NCBI RefSeq assembly: GCF_019890635.1
Contig: NZ_JAIOAB010000022.1
Coordinates: 1 to 64,000, forward strand
Origin: Streptomyces sennicomposti
GTDB taxonomy: Bacteria > Actinomycetota > Actinomycetes > Streptomycetales > Streptomycetaceae
Direction of reading: 5' to 3'
DNA: 64,000 nucleotides
Shown here: positions 10,701-18,611 of the stretch, one piece after another
Layout: the number at the start of each line of letters is the position of its first letter
Numbering within the stretch: position 1 is the first letter of the stretch
Made by a program: the position numbers and the translations under genes
The notes under the pieces: generated by a model
Databases searched by the model: none
Seen by the model: the letters and a program-made list of their open reading frames with translations, nothing else
What the model was told of the DNA's origin: nothing

Positions 10701-11393
10701 GCCGTCCTCCTCGCCCAACTCACCGGCGAAACCGACATCCCCCTCGGCACACCCGTCGCCGGACGCACCGAAGAAGCCCTCCACGACCTCATCGGCCTCT
10801 TCCTCAACACCCTCGTCCTGCGCACCGACGTCTCCGGCGACCCCACCTTCACCCAACTCCTCACCCGAGTACGGGACACCGACCTCGCCGCCTTCGAAAA
10901 CCAAGACCTCCCCTTCGAACGCCTCGTAGAAATCACCGCCCCACCACGAACCGCGGCACGCCACCCCCTCTTCCAGGTCATGCTCTCCTTCGACACCAAC
11001 ACCGAAGCCGCCTTCGACCTCCCCGGACTCACCACCACCGAATTCCAGCTCCCCGGACACGACACAGCCAAATTCGACCTCAACTTCCTGCTGCGGGGGT
11101 CGTACGAGCCGGACGGACGACCGACCGGGATCACGGGGATCATCGCGTACGCCACCGATCTGTTCGACCACCAGACGGTCCGGGCATGGGCCGAGCGGTT
11201 CGGCCACCTGCTCGGAGAACTCACCTCCGATCCCGACCGTCCCATCGGTAAGGTCGAAGTCCTGGACGTGGCTCAACGAGACGCGGAACAAGGCCGGTTG
11301 GAGACCCGGCCGGCTCTCGGCCCCGGACGGCGGCGGGTGCTGGCCCGTCCCGGTCTTCCGCCGGCACAGCCGCTCGGCGAAGCCGCGGACTGA
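4758..11393 (+). CDS. NRPS: C-(A remnant)-PCP-C-A-PCP-C
   Basis: 2,211-residue nonribosomal peptide synthetase. Domains: C1 1-430 (HHIACDG near 129), a remnant of an adenylation domain 446-545, PCP1 555-630 (GGHSL, S592), C2 650-1080 (HHIAGDG), a complete A domain 1110-1590 (A3 [11 protein letters not shown] near 1271, A5 FYGPTE, A10 NGKLDR), PCP2 1640-1710 (S1672) and C3 1727-2160 (HHIACDG). The first adenylation domain has lost everything before motif A8; the text jumps from the C-domain end to [11 protein letters not shown], and A10 is reduced to [12 protein letters not shown]1 must therefore be charged in trans. The code of the intact A domain reads roughly D-A-D-E-V-G-F-V-Y; two acidic residues hint at a basic substrate, with low confidence. 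The start at ATG 4758 puts the C domain at the very N-terminus. The last 30 residues are out of frame with the expected C-A linker. Confidence 0.95.
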   Translation: MIPLSFAQQRLWIIGQLAGPSAAYNMPLVLRLSGTLDRQALTAALGDVVGRHESLRTVFPDIDGEPVQHIIPADAVTLPLTWTDTDDEQVTGLAVQAAAHVFDLTTEIPLRVSVFATRPDEHVLLLLVHHIACDGWSVGPLGKDLATAYTARTTGTTPQWTDLPVQYADYTLWQRDLLGSQDDPTSTAARQSAHWRDALTALPTELGLPLDRPRPTTATHHGAHTPLTIDTHTHTRITELARNTGVTPFMVVQAALAVLLAQLTGETDIPLGTPVAGRTEEALHDLIGLFLNTLVLRTDVSGDPTFTQLLTRVRDTDLAAFENQDLPFERLVEITAPPRTAARHPLFQVMLSFDTNTEAAFDLPGLTTTEFQLPGHDTAKFDLNFEFEERFGPEGQPTGIKGNLEYATDLFDHHTVQAWAERLSHLLAELTSDPDRPIDLADQQTRTRGFRGELGETEAVLAGYPGIAEATIVAREDLPGGKRLVGYVVPGPGLDPDAAVRLPAMLREHAAGLLPAHLVPAAVVVLDRLPLTDDGKPDHEALPAPDDAVVAARRAPTTVQEEILCAAFAKVLNLELSTVGIDDNFFLLGGHSLLATRLVARIRALLGVELGIRTLFEAPDIAALAKALAGAGPPRPALVTAERPEPLPLSSAQQRLWFLHELEGPSATYNIPAVIRLSGAIDTGALDAALRDVLGRHEVLRTLFPSAEGRPYQRVVPVEELGEVLTVVPAALVGPSGPTASISRAEGHCFDLSADVPFRAWLFEADADDHVLVLLVHHIAGDGWSLAPLARDLSAAYTARLAGQAPGWEPLPVQYADYTLWQRELLGEAQDPESLLSRQLAYWRGALSGIPEELPLPVDRARPAVATHQGGSVTLEIPALLHARAAELARDEGATVFMVLQAALAVLLSRLGAGQDIVIGTPTAGRTDAALDDLVGFFVNTLVLRTDVSGGPSFGELLARVREQTLDALAHQDVPFERLVEELAPARSMARHPLFQVTLALQNNADPVLRLPGLRTSVLPDEDTAAKFDLSFDLRERFDEHGRPAGMSGEVFYAVDLFDHASVEQLAERFTRVLDTLTSGPDQRVDQVSVLSAAEREKVLHTWNGTSRSVPSTTLPALFQDQAARTPEATAIVFDGAALTYGELNSRANRLAHHLIEHGVGPEDIVGMALPRSIDLVVAMLGVLKAGAAYLPIDTEYPRERVRFMIQDAKPSYVVTLRATAAWLPADAPLLVLDDAATREELSAHLAWSHDPADIERTGPLTPAHPAYVIYTSGSTGTPKGVAVPHHSITSFIAVHRDSVFACAADLSDSRPLRVALTTSISFDAVWDQLSCLLEGHELHVVSTEVLSDIGLLATWLDAHDVDFLELTPTHMAAAVSEGLFDDGRRTPALLVVGGEAVPDSLWEWLGSLSGDTRSFSFYGPTECTVYQVFAEPRCTPRPVLGSPTFTMRTFVLDDGLEPVAPGVTGELYVTGAGLARGYLNRPALTAERFVACPFGAPGERMYRTGDLARWRADGTLEFVGRADDQVKIRGFRIEIGEVEAVLARYPGIARAVAVVREDIPGDKRLVGYAVPAPGRSPEQIAQLPGLLRRHAAGPLPDYMVPAAVVVLDRLPLTANGKLDRKALPVPDYALASTHRAPTTVREEMLCAAFAEVLGLPGVGVDDHFFELGGHSLLATRLVARVRALLGMEITIRALFEAPTVAALAGALVEAGPSRPVLAAGVRPQSLPLSFAQQRLWIIGQLAGPSAAYNMPLVLRLSGALDRRALTAALGDVVGRHESLRTIFPVIDGEPVQHIIPADAVTLPLAWADTDDEQVTGLAVQAAAHVFDLTTEIPLRVSVFSTRPDEHVLLLLVHHIACDGWSVGPLGKDLATAYTARTTGTTPQWTDLPVQYADYTLWQRDLLGSQDDPTSTAARQSAHWRDALTALPTELGLPLDRPRPTTATHHGAHTPLTIDTHTHTRITELARNTGVTPFMVVQAALAVLLAQLTGETDIPLGTPVAGRTEEALHDLIGLFLNTLVLRTDVSGDPTFTQLLTRVRDTDLAAFENQDLPFERLVEITAPPRTAARHPLFQVMLSFDTNTEAAFDLPGLTTTEFQLPGHDTAKFDLNFLLRGSYEPDGRPTGITGIIAYATDLFDHQTVRAWAERFGHLLGELTSDPDRPIGKVEVLDVAQRDAEQGRLETRPALGPGRRRVLARPGLPPAQPLGEAAD
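4764..5911 (+). repeat. Direct repeat copy A: C1 domain of the large NRPS
   Basis: About 1,148 bp encoding C1 are nearly identical to 9939-11086 encoding C3, with an exact offset of 5,175 bp and about a dozen substitutions, most in the first 450 bp. From about 4940 onward the codon style changes to CTC, GTC, GAA and CAA rich. It reverts abruptly after 5911. Confidence 0.9.
6067..6130 (+). other. Junction of an excised adenylation domain
   Basis: Within the large NRPS the reading frame passes from the end of C1 ([11 protein letters not shown]) through QQTRT straight into the A8 motif remnant [11 protein letters not shown]. The adenylation core from A1 to A7, normally about 380-400 residues, is absent while frame is kept. 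Downstream A9-A10 and the carrier domain remain. Confidence 0.85.
9939..11086 (+). repeat. Direct repeat copy B: C3 domain of the large NRPS
   Basis: Second copy of the C-domain repeat, in frame and on the same strand as 4764-5911. Such near identity between two domains of one gene points to recent duplication or gene conversion. It also makes this locus prone to deletion of the 5.2 kb between copies and to assembly error. Confidence 0.9.
11245..11393 (+). other. Frameshifted C-A linker remnant at the NRPS 3' end
   Basis: After GKVEVLD the annotated frame becomes [10 protein letters not shown] and stops at 11393. In the +1 frame the same DNA reads SWTWLNETR, which resembles the WNxTR linker that normally follows a C domain and opens an adenylation domain. 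No adenylation motif follows in either frame. I infer that C3 once continued into an A domain that was deleted, leaving this tail. Confidence 0.55.
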
Positions 11394-11482
11394 GCGCCGG
11401 GGAAAGTCCAGGCACGCCGCCGCACCGCCCGGCACGTCCTCGATCACCCGTGCGGCGAATTCGACCCGATAGGAAGACTGTG

Positions 11483-11554
11483 ATGGACCAACGCGCCGAG
11501 ACCCTGCGTTCCCGCCCGGGAGCCGAGATCCGTGAGGCGGTGTGGCGCTCATGA
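11483..11554 (+). CDS. Possible 23-residue peptide coupled to the exporter gene
   Basis: A short frame (MDQRAETLRSRP...VWRS) begins at ATG 11483 behind AGGAAG at 11471-11476. Its stop overlaps the exporter start as ATGA. The ribosome binding site is better than that of the exporter itself, so this may be a translational-coupling leader. I recognise no family, and it could equally be debris from the NRPS 3' end. Confidence 0.3.
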   Translation: MDQRAETLRSRPGAEIREAVWRS

Positions 11555-12858
11555 GCGAGGACACCGCGAGCGCCGGGAAGAAGCCGGCTTCGCTGTTCCG
11601 CCAGCGGAACTTCGCGCTGCTGTGGACAGGTCAGTCGGCCTCGCTCCTCGGTTCCCAGATCACCTACGTCGCGATGCCGCTGACCGCGGTCCTGCTGCTC
11701 CACGCCACGCCGATGGAAGCCGGGGTGCTCGTCGCCCTGGAGACGCTGCCGTTCCTGCTCTTCGGGCTCTTCGTCGGCGTGATGCTGGACCGTCGGGCGC
11801 GCCGTTCCGTGATGATCGCCGCCGACGTCGTGCGCGCCGCGGCCCTCGCCTGGATCCCCGTCGCGCACGCGCTCGGCGTGCTGAACATCGGTCAGCTCTT
11901 CGTCGTGGTCTTCGTCGTCGGTGTGATGACGGTGTTCTTCGACCTCGCGCACCAGTCCTACACACCCGGTCTGATCGGCCGGGACCGGCTCGGCGAGGCG
12001 AACGCGAAGCTGGAACTCTCGGACTCGATGGCGCAGGTCGTCGGGCCGGGCGCGGCGGGCCTGCTGATCAGCGCGCTCAGCGCACCGGTGGCGATCGCGG
12101 TGGACGCGGCGAGCTACGTGCTGTCCTTCTTCACGGTGGCGGGACTGCCGGCCGACGAGCGGCCGAAGCCTCAGCCCGGAGCGGCGACCCTCTCGGTCCG
12201 CGCCTCGATCCGTGAGGGATTCGCCGCGATCGTGCGGCACCCGCTGCTGCGCTGGTTCACCACGGCCGCGCTGATCATCAACCTGTTCTCCGGCGCCCTG
12301 ATGTCGGTGTTCTTCCTCTATCTGCTCCGGGTGCTCGACATGGGCTCGGAGCAGGTCGGCCTGATCGTCGCGGCCGGCAGCGTCGGCGCCCTGGTCGGCG
12401 TCCTCCTGGTCGGCCCGCTGACCGGACGGTTCGGCGTCGGCCCGACACTGATTCTGACGATGGCGCTGCCCGGGCTGGGGTATCTCGTCCTCGCGGCCGT
12501 ACACGGCCACTCCCTGGCGGCGATCGCCGTCGTCGCGCTCTCCTCCTTCGTCGTCCAGTTCAGCGTTCCCGTCTTCAACGTGACGGTGATCAGTTTCCGG
12601 CAGGTCTCCACCCCGGACGAGCTGCTCGGGCGGGTGAACGCCACAGCCCGTACCTGCGCCTTGGGCGCGTACTCGCTCGGCTCGCTGCTCGGCGGCGCGC
12701 TCGCGTCCGGAACCGGGCTGCGGACGGCTGTGGTGGTGGCCGCGAGCGGGACGTTCCTGGCCTCACTGGCCCTGCTGTTCTCACCCGTGCGTGCGGTACG
12801 CCGCCTCGAGGCGTCCCCCACCGAAGCCGGCTCGGTCCCCGCTCCGGAGCCCGCGTGA
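11551..12858 (+). CDS. MFS exporter
   Basis: About 435-residue major facilitator transporter of the EntS-like (MFS_3) exporter type. Hydrophobic segments alternate with short charged loops over the whole length; the N-terminal RQRNFALLWTGQSASLLGSQ and the loop DRRARRSVMIAADVVRA (motif A region) are typical. It sits inside the NRPS operon between two synthetase genes, which points to export of the product or of an intermediate, and possibly self-resistance. I chose ATG 11551, whose codon overlaps the stop of the small upstream frame; GTG 11542 is the alternative and adds three residues. It ends 20 bp before the next NRPS. Substrate specificity cannot be read. Confidence 0.9.
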   Translation: MSEDTASAGKKPASLFRQRNFALLWTGQSASLLGSQITYVAMPLTAVLLLHATPMEAGVLVALETLPFLLFGLFVGVMLDRRARRSVMIAADVVRAAALAWIPVAHALGVLNIGQLFVVVFVVGVMTVFFDLAHQSYTPGLIGRDRLGEANAKLELSDSMAQVVGPGAAGLLISALSAPVAIAVDAASYVLSFFTVAGLPADERPKPQPGAATLSVRASIREGFAAIVRHPLLRWFTTAALIINLFSGALMSVFFLYLLRVLDMGSEQVGLIVAAGSVGALVGVLLVGPLTGRFGVGPTLILTMALPGLGYLVLAAVHGHSLAAIAVVALSSFVVQFSVPVFNVTVISFRQVSTPDELLGRVNATARTCALGAYSLGSLLGGALASGTGLRTAVVVAASGTFLASLALLFSPVRAVRRLEASPTEAGSVPAPEPA

Positions 12859-12877
12859 CCATTCAGGAGCAGACATC

Positions 12878-15800
12878 ATGACGAGCGTCGACACCTGGCA
12901 GGAGGAGGGCTATCAGCTCTCCCCGCAACAGCTCGCCCGGTCGGGCGAGGTCCGGAGCACGGCGGTGCGCACCGTCCGCTCCGCCACCCGGATTCCGGTG
13001 CCGGACCTGGAGGCCCGGATCGCGACGGCGGTCGCGACGCACGAGAGCCTGCGGACGCGGTACGCCGAGTTCGCGGGGCTGGCCACGCCGGTCCAGGTCG
13101 TGGACCCGGTGGGCCCGGTCGCCATCGAGCGGCCGGGAGCGGATCGCACCGTCTTCCGTGCCGGCGCGCTGACCGTCGAGCACGAACTCGGTCCGGACGG
13201 CACGCGGCTGGTTCTCACCCTGCCGCGGCTCAGCGTCGACGACGCTTCCTGGACCCGGCTCGTCGGCCTGCTGCTGGAGGACGCGGGCGCCGCGGCCGGG
13301 GAGACGGTGCTGCAGTACGCCGACGTCGCCGCCTGGCTCGGTGAGGTGCTGGACGAGTCGGCCCAGGCGCCGGTGGCCGACGAGGCGGCGCGGCCGTCGT
13401 CGAAGCCGTCCTCGGCGCTGCCCTTCCTCACTCCCGTCGCCCTCCGGGACCCGGCCGCCGGACCGGTGAGCGCCTCGGCCGTCGTCGAGGGACCGGCGCT
13501 GGACCGGCTGGACGACCTCACCGCACGGTGCGGTGTGAGCGAGGCGGCGGTGCTGCTGGCGCTCTGGCGCTCGCTGTACGGCCGGTACTGCCGCGACGCC
13601 GACGACCAGGTGCTGGTGCTGGCCGACGGCCGGTCCACGGAAGGCCTGGAGAACGTGCTCGGCCTGTTGGAGCGTCCGGTACCGGTGCGGCTGGAGATCG
13701 GCGCGGACACCCCGGTCGCCGACGCGCTCCGGGCCTCGCAGGACGCGCTCCGCTCGGTGGCGGCGATCGAGAACCGGATCGACCCGGGGATGGCGGCCTC
13801 CGCGCACCGTGCGGCGGACGGCGGCCCGCTCTCGTACCGGCACCGTCCGGACCGGTGGGCCGAGGAACTCTCGGCCGGTGCGTCCGTCCGCGAAGCTCCT
13901 GGCGCGCTGCACCTGGACTGCGTGCGCGGGCCGCGGAGCCTGCGCCTGACCTTCGTCGGCGGTGCGGGCCGCGTCGCCCGGGCGGACTTGGACCTCGTCG
14001 CGGAGGCGTTCGGACATCAGCTGGCCGATCTGCTGTCCGGTGGCACGGAGCGCGCCGTCGGCGCCCTGCGCCTCACCGCGCCGGACGCGCCGCACGCCGA
14101 GGCCGGGCCCCGTGCGTCGTACGCCTCGGTGCTCGACCGCTTCCTCGCGCAGGCGCAGCGCACGCCCGCGCGGCCCGCGCTGCGCTGCGGCGAGACCGTC
14201 GTGTCCTACCGGGACGCGGCGCAGGGCGCGGACGCGGTGGCGCACCTGCTGCGCGAGCACGGCGTGCGGGCCGGGCAGCGGGTCGCGCTGTTCGTTCCCG
14301 CCTCGGCGGAGACGGTCGTCGCGATGCTCGGCGTGTGGCTCGCCGGCGCGGCGTTCGTCCCCCTGGACCCCACGTGGCCGCGGCAGCGGATCGAGACGAT
14401 CCTGCGGGAGGCCGACCCCGCGCTGCTGCTCACCCCCGATCCGCGGGCCGATCACCAGGCCTCCGTCCGCGGCGTGTGCACGGCCGACTCGGTCGTCGAC
14501 CCGGGGCGCGCGGTGACTTCCGGCGCGGCGGCCACGGGCGCCGCCTATGTGATCTTCACGTCGGGCACCTCGGGGGTTCCCAAGGGCGTCGTCATCGGGC
14601 ACGAACAGCTGTCGCACTACGCCTCGGCGATCGGCGAGACGCTCGCCCTGTCCGAGGGCGCCGAGTTCGCGGCGGTCTCCACCCTCGCCGCCGACCTGGC
14701 CTACACGGCCCTCTTCCCGACCCTGGCCGGCGGTGGCTGCGTCCAGCTCGTCCCCACCGAGACCGCCACGAGCCCCGCGGCTCTCACCGAGTGGTTCCGG
14801 GGGAACCCCGCGGCCGCGATGAAGCTGGTCCCCTCGCATCTCTCCGCGCTGCTGGCCGAGGCTGCCGATCCGCTCGCGCTGCTGCCGAGCGAGGTGCTCG
14901 TGCTCGGCGGCGAACTGCTGCCGCGTCCGTTGTACGAGCGGCTGCGGGAGATCGCGCCGTCCTTGCGTGTGTACAACCACTACGGCCCGACCGAGTCGAC
15001 GGTCGGCGCCGCGTGCCTTCCACCGGACGCCTCGATCGACGAACGCTGTTCCTCGGTCCCGGTGGGCTCCGGCCTCGGGGCGAACGTCCTGACGGTGGTC
15101 GACGCGGGGGGCGCCGCGCTGCCGCCCTGGTGCCCCGGTGAGGTGCTGATCAGCGGGCCCGGCGTGGGCCTCGGCTACCTCGCGCGGTTGCGCGAAGGCG
15201 GGTCGGGCTTCGGTACGGCGGACACCGCGGACGCCCACCGGACCGGTGACCTCGGCCGCCTGGTGCCCGGCAACGGCGTCGAGATCCTCGGCCGGATCGA
15301 CGACCAGGTGAAGCTGCGCGGATACCGCGTACAGCTCGGCGAGATCGAGACGCTGCTGGCGGACCGGCCCGGCGTCGGCGCGGCGGCGGTCGTGGCGCGC
15401 GCGGACGCCGACGGACTCGTCACGCACCTGGACGCCTATCTCAGTGCCGCCGGCGAAGTGGACATCTCCGTCGAGGACGTGCGGGCAGCCGTGGTTCCGC
15501 ATCTCCCGGCCGCCCTGGTGCCGACCGGGTGGCAGGTGCTGGAGCGGTTCCCGCTGACCCGCAACGGCAAGCTCGACCGCCGCGCCCTCGCCCCGATCGC
15601 GCCGCCGAAGGCCCGGGCCGGCCGGCCGCGCGACTCGGTGGAACAGCGTCTGCTGGCGATCTGGTCCTCGATCCTCGACCAGGACATCTCCTCCCCCGAC
15701 GCGGACTTCTTCGAGTTCGGGGGGCAGTCGCTGCGTGCGATCAAGCTCATGGCGCAGATCAACAACGCCTTCGGCCTGCGCCTGCCGATGTCCGCGGTGT

Positions 15801-16663
15801 TCAGCGCCCCGACCGTCGCGGCGATGGCGGAGCTGGTGCGCAAAAGCGACGTCCAGGACTCCAACCTGGTCCCGCTGCGCGCCGCCCGCGGAGCGGGTGA
15901 GGAGGCCCCGGTCTTCTGCGTCCACCCCGGTGGCGGCAACACGCTCAGCTACTGGGAGCTGGCCCGGCTGATACCGGCGGACCGGTCGGTCTACGGCATC
16001 GAGGCCTGGGGGCTGCACGGCCGGCCGGCGCAGGACGATTTCGCCGCCATGGCCGAGGAGTACGCGGCGAACATCGCGGCCGTCGGCGATGCCGCTCCCG
16101 TGATCATCGGCTGGTGCTTCGGCGGCATCATGGCCTACGCCACGGCCCAGGCGCTGCGCCGTTCCGGGCGCGAGGTGGCGCGGCTGATCATCGTCAACTG
16201 CGGCGTCCCCGGTGACGCGGAGAGCGCCCTGGCGCGGCAGCCCGCCGACCATCTCCTGCGCCGCTTCGCCTTCCACTACCAGCTGGACCTGCCCGAGGGG
16301 CCGCTCGGGCTGCTCGGTCATCGGGAACTGCTCAAGGCCATGCAGGACGTCGGGCGGCTGCCTCCCGACTCCGGTGAGGCGGAGCTGCGGAACCTGCTGG
16401 ACGTCTACATGACCAACATGACCGCTCTGGACCGCTGCTTCGTGCAGGAGCGGGCCGAACTCGGCCGAGCCGACTTCCCGGTGCTGCTGGTGCGCGCCGA
16501 GCCGGCCGACGAGCCGCGGGATCCGGACCGTACGTGGGGCTGGGGATCGGTGGTCGGGCCCGGGCTCGGCTTCGCCTCGGTGGCCACGACCCACCACGGC
16601 ATCATGCGACAGCCCGCGGTGGAGGAACTCGCCGAGCTGATCCGAGGGGAGATCGACGCATGA
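12878..16663 (+). CDS. NRPS termination module: degenerate C-A(Asp)-PCP-TE with Cys nucleophile
   Basis: 1,261-residue synthetase starting at ATG 12878 behind AGGAG. Residues 1-400 are a condensation-like domain that lacks HHxxxDG (the place reads LPRLSVDDASW), so it is probably inactive; C3 of the preceding synthetase may do the condensation. The A domain (410-890) has good A3 (FTSGTSGVPKG), A5 (HYGPTE) and A10 (NGKLDR). Its specificity residues read D-L-T-K-V-G-H-V-G, close to the published aspartate code. PCP serine is S951 (GGQSL). The thioesterase (1005-1255) has GWCFGG in place of GxSxG, so its nucleophile is C1080; a late HHG supplies a candidate histidine. Cys-type thioesterases are known from beta-lactone- and beta-lactam-forming NRPSs. 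The next gene is a SyrP-like hydroxylase, which fits aspartate. Confidence 0.94.
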   Translation: MTSVDTWQEEGYQLSPQQLARSGEVRSTAVRTVRSATRIPVPDLEARIATAVATHESLRTRYAEFAGLATPVQVVDPVGPVAIERPGADRTVFRAGALTVEHELGPDGTRLVLTLPRLSVDDASWTRLVGLLLEDAGAAAGETVLQYADVAAWLGEVLDESAQAPVADEAARPSSKPSSALPFLTPVALRDPAAGPVSASAVVEGPALDRLDDLTARCGVSEAAVLLALWRSLYGRYCRDADDQVLVLADGRSTEGLENVLGLLERPVPVRLEIGADTPVADALRASQDALRSVAAIENRIDPGMAASAHRAADGGPLSYRHRPDRWAEELSAGASVREAPGALHLDCVRGPRSLRLTFVGGAGRVARADLDLVAEAFGHQLADLLSGGTERAVGALRLTAPDAPHAEAGPRASYASVLDRFLAQAQRTPARPALRCGETVVSYRDAAQGADAVAHLLREHGVRAGQRVALFVPASAETVVAMLGVWLAGAAFVPLDPTWPRQRIETILREADPALLLTPDPRADHQASVRGVCTADSVVDPGRAVTSGAAATGAAYVIFTSGTSGVPKGVVIGHEQLSHYASAIGETLALSEGAEFAAVSTLAADLAYTALFPTLAGGGCVQLVPTETATSPAALTEWFRGNPAAAMKLVPSHLSALLAEAADPLALLPSEVLVLGGELLPRPLYERLREIAPSLRVYNHYGPTESTVGAACLPPDASIDERCSSVPVGSGLGANVLTVVDAGGAALPPWCPGEVLISGPGVGLGYLARLREGGSGFGTADTADAHRTGDLGRLVPGNGVEILGRIDDQVKLRGYRVQLGEIETLLADRPGVGAAAVVARADADGLVTHLDAYLSAAGEVDISVEDVRAAVVPHLPAALVPTGWQVLERFPLTRNGKLDRRALAPIAPPKARAGRPRDSVEQRLLAIWSSILDQDISSPDADFFEFGGQSLRAIKLMAQINNAFGLRLPMSAVFSAPTVAAMAELVRKSDVQDSNLVPLRAARGAGEEAPVFCVHPGGGNTLSYWELARLIPADRSVYGIEAWGLHGRPAQDDFAAMAEEYAANIAAVGDAAPVIIGWCFGGIMAYATAQALRRSGREVARLIIVNCGVPGDAESALARQPADHLLRRFAFHYQLDLPEGPLGLLGHRELLKAMQDVGRLPPDSGEAELRNLLDVYMTNMTALDRCFVQERAELGRADFPVLLVRAEPADEPRDPDRTWGWGSVVGPGLGFASVATTHHGIMRQPAVEELAELIRGEIDA

Positions 16664-16709
16664 CACGGAGCACGGCCGGGTTCACCGCCGAGGAGACGAG
16701 GACCAGGAC

Positions 16710-17765
16710 ATGAACGAAGCGACTTCCAGGACACCGGGGCCGCGCTCCCTTCTGGGCGCGACTCGGCGGCAGGTGCGGAGGCCCGGCGGAGAGCCGGTGA
16801 ACATCGGCTTCCTGCCGAAGTCGCCGACGACCCCCGTCCTCATCACGCCCACCGGTCCCGGCGTCGACCTGCCCGGCTGGCTGCGCGCGAACCGGGAGGA
16901 GCTCGAAGCCCGGCTGCTGCGGCACGGCGCGGTCCTGCTCCGGGGGTTCCACGGCGGTTCGGTGGAGAAGTTCGAGCAGGCCGCCTCGGCGATCTGCGGC
17001 ACCCTTTTCCCTGAATACGGGGACCTTCCGCGAGAGGGCGAGTCGGCCCGCGTATACAAGTCGACGCCGTATCCGGAAGACCTCTCGATCCTGTTCCACA
17101 ACGAGAGTTCGCATCTGCCGCGGTGGCCGATGCGGCAGTTCTTCTCGTGCGTCGTGGCCCCGCAGTCCGGTGGACAGACGCCGATCGTCGACTGCCGGAC
17201 GGTCATCGCCCGGATGCGTCCGGAGCTGGCCGAACTCTTCGCCACCAAGAAGCTCCGTTACGTCCGTAACTTCATCGACGGCGTCGACGTCAGCTGGTCG
17301 CGCTTCTTCGGCACCGACGATCCGGCCGAGGTCGAGCGCAAATGCGCCGCGGAGGGGACGAGTTTCGAGTGGACGCCGGACGGAGGCCTGCGGACCTCGC
17401 GTCAGGCCGAGGCGGTGCTGCGCCACCCGACGACCGGCGAGGCCGTGTTCTTCAACCAGCTGGCGCTGCACCACCCGTCGTCGCTCGACCCGGAGACGCG
17501 CTCCTCGCTGCTGGAGATCTGCGGCGATCAGGGAATGCCGCGCAACGTCTTCTGGGGCGACGGCACTGTCATCGACGACGCCCTGGTGGACGAGGTCCGC
17601 GACCTGATGGACCGGGAGTCGGTCGCCTTCTCCTGGCAGGAGGGTGACGTCCTCGTCATCGACAACATGCTGGTCGCGCACTCACGCAGTCCCTTCACCG
17701 GGCCGCGGAAGATCGTGGTGGCGCTCGGCGACATGACCGGCGAGGCCGTGCCTGCCGTGAGCTGA
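16710..17765 (+). CDS. Fe(II)/2-oxoglutarate dioxygenase, SyrP/TauD-like (probable aspartate beta-hydroxylase)
   Basis: 351-residue member of the TauD/TfdA clavaminate-synthase-like family, closest in layout to SyrP, which beta-hydroxylates aspartate on a carrier protein in syringomycin synthesis. Visible iron ligands are H130 and E132 (FHNESSH) with distal H324 (VAHSR), and R333 can bind 2-oxoglutarate. It starts at ATG 16710, 46 bp after the Asp-activating NRPS, preceded by a GAGGACCAGG-type site. Its position and the Asp code of the neighbour suggest hydroxylation of aspartyl-S-PCP; the family is also known to act on other carrier-bound residues. Confidence 0.88.
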   Translation: MNEATSRTPGPRSLLGATRRQVRRPGGEPVNIGFLPKSPTTPVLITPTGPGVDLPGWLRANREELEARLLRHGAVLLRGFHGGSVEKFEQAASAICGTLFPEYGDLPREGESARVYKSTPYPEDLSILFHNESSHLPRWPMRQFFSCVVAPQSGGQTPIVDCRTVIARMRPELAELFATKKLRYVRNFIDGVDVSWSRFFGTDDPAEVERKCAAEGTSFEWTPDGGLRTSRQAEAVLRHPTTGEAVFFNQLALHHPSSLDPETRSSLLEICGDQGMPRNVFWGDGTVIDDALVDEVRDLMDRESVAFSWQEGDVLVIDNMLVAHSRSPFTGPRKIVVALGDMTGEAVPAVS

Positions 17766-17896
17766 GCCCGGTTCTAGCCGCCGGCGCGGACACCTGGGCG
17801 GCGGCGCGGCAGGCAGCGGTCCGCCGCGCCGCCATCGCCGCCTGCCTTCTTTCCGCGGCGATCAGGAACAGCGACATCCCATGAAACCGACGCCGG

Positions 17897-17914
17897 TGTC
17901 TCGCCGGCGAGACA
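17897..17914. promoter_or_regulatory. Operator copy 3
   Basis: Perfect TGTCTCGCCGGCGAGACA about 100 bp upstream of the MbtH-like gene, in the 250-bp gap after the dioxygenase gene. It would control the MbtH-desaturase-NRPS operon. Confidence 0.8.
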
Positions 17915-18014
17915 TGCCCGATACGAGGCCGGTCATTCAGCCGCCGCAACGGTGACGGCTGATTATCGTCACTGTTACGCTGACGGCCGTTTGATCGATT
18001 CATCAGGAGAATCC

Positions 18015-18233
18015 GTGGCAAATCCGTTCGACGATGACGAAGGCGCATGTCTGGTTCTGGTGAACGACGAGAACCAGCATTCGCTGTGGCCCGCCTTCAG
18101 CGCGGTACCGGCCGGCTGGAGGGTGGTGTACGGCCAGGAAACCCGCAAGAACTGCCTGGAATACGTTTCCGCGCACTGGACGGACATGAGGCCGGCCAGT
18201 CTGATCAGGGCGATGGGCGATGAACCGCGGTAG
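18015..18233 (+). CDS. MbtH-like protein
   Basis: Small NRPS accessory protein of 72 residues that binds adenylation domains and supports their folding and activity. The family signature is complete: NPFDDDEG at the start, [10 protein letters not shown] in the middle, and [17 protein letters not shown] near the end. The start is GTG 18015 behind AGGAGA; an upstream ATG at 17952 in the same frame adds unrelated residues and has no good site, so I reject it. One MbtH protein probably serves all active adenylation domains here. Confidence 0.95.
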   Translation: MANPFDDDEGACLVLVNDENQHSLWPAFSAVPAGWRVVYGQETRKNCLEYVSAHWTDMRPASLIRAMGDEPR

Positions 18234-18239
18234 AGCGGT

Positions 18240-18395
18240 ATGAGGTACGGGGTGACGGACAACGAGTTCCGCACCCCCATGGACACGCTGCCGGGCGGTA
18301 GCGTGCGGACCCTCTCGGCCCATACGAGCGTCAGCGTCGACGCCGAATTCCTGAATATCGGCGGCCATTCCCTTTCCGCCGTCCGCCGCGGGTAG
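18240..18395 (+). pseudogene. Truncated carrier-protein remnant
   Basis: A 51-residue frame between the MbtH and desaturase genes ends in VDAEFLNIGGHSLSAVRRG, which matches the core of a peptidyl carrier protein (canonical VDDNFFxLGGHSLxAxR) including the phosphopantetheine serine. The first helix is degenerate (TLPGGSVRTLSAH) and everything after the second-helix start is missing, so it cannot fold as a normal carrier. It begins 7 bp after the MbtH stop without a clear ribosome binding site. I read it as the scar of a deleted module, possibly still translated. Confidence 0.7.
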
Positions 18396-18611
18396 ATCCG
18401 ACGCCCTGTCGCGTTGCCCCGCCGTGCCGCGCGGGCGGATCACCAGACGCGGATCACTCGACCCTTCTTCATCCACCCGCCCTCCCCCGTTCCTCGGGGG
18501 CCGAAGGGCGCCACTTCCACAACTTCGTGCCTCATCCACACGAAGTCGCTGATGCCTGCCCGGCTGCCGCAGCGATCTCGCGGGAGGCTGCCACAGGGGA
18601 AGGTTCCGAAC

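Noticed and set aside
18414..18611. Longer N-terminus of the desaturase
   Set aside because: The extra 66 residues are Arg/Pro-rich with no membrane or targeting features, while ATG 18612 has a good ribosome binding site.
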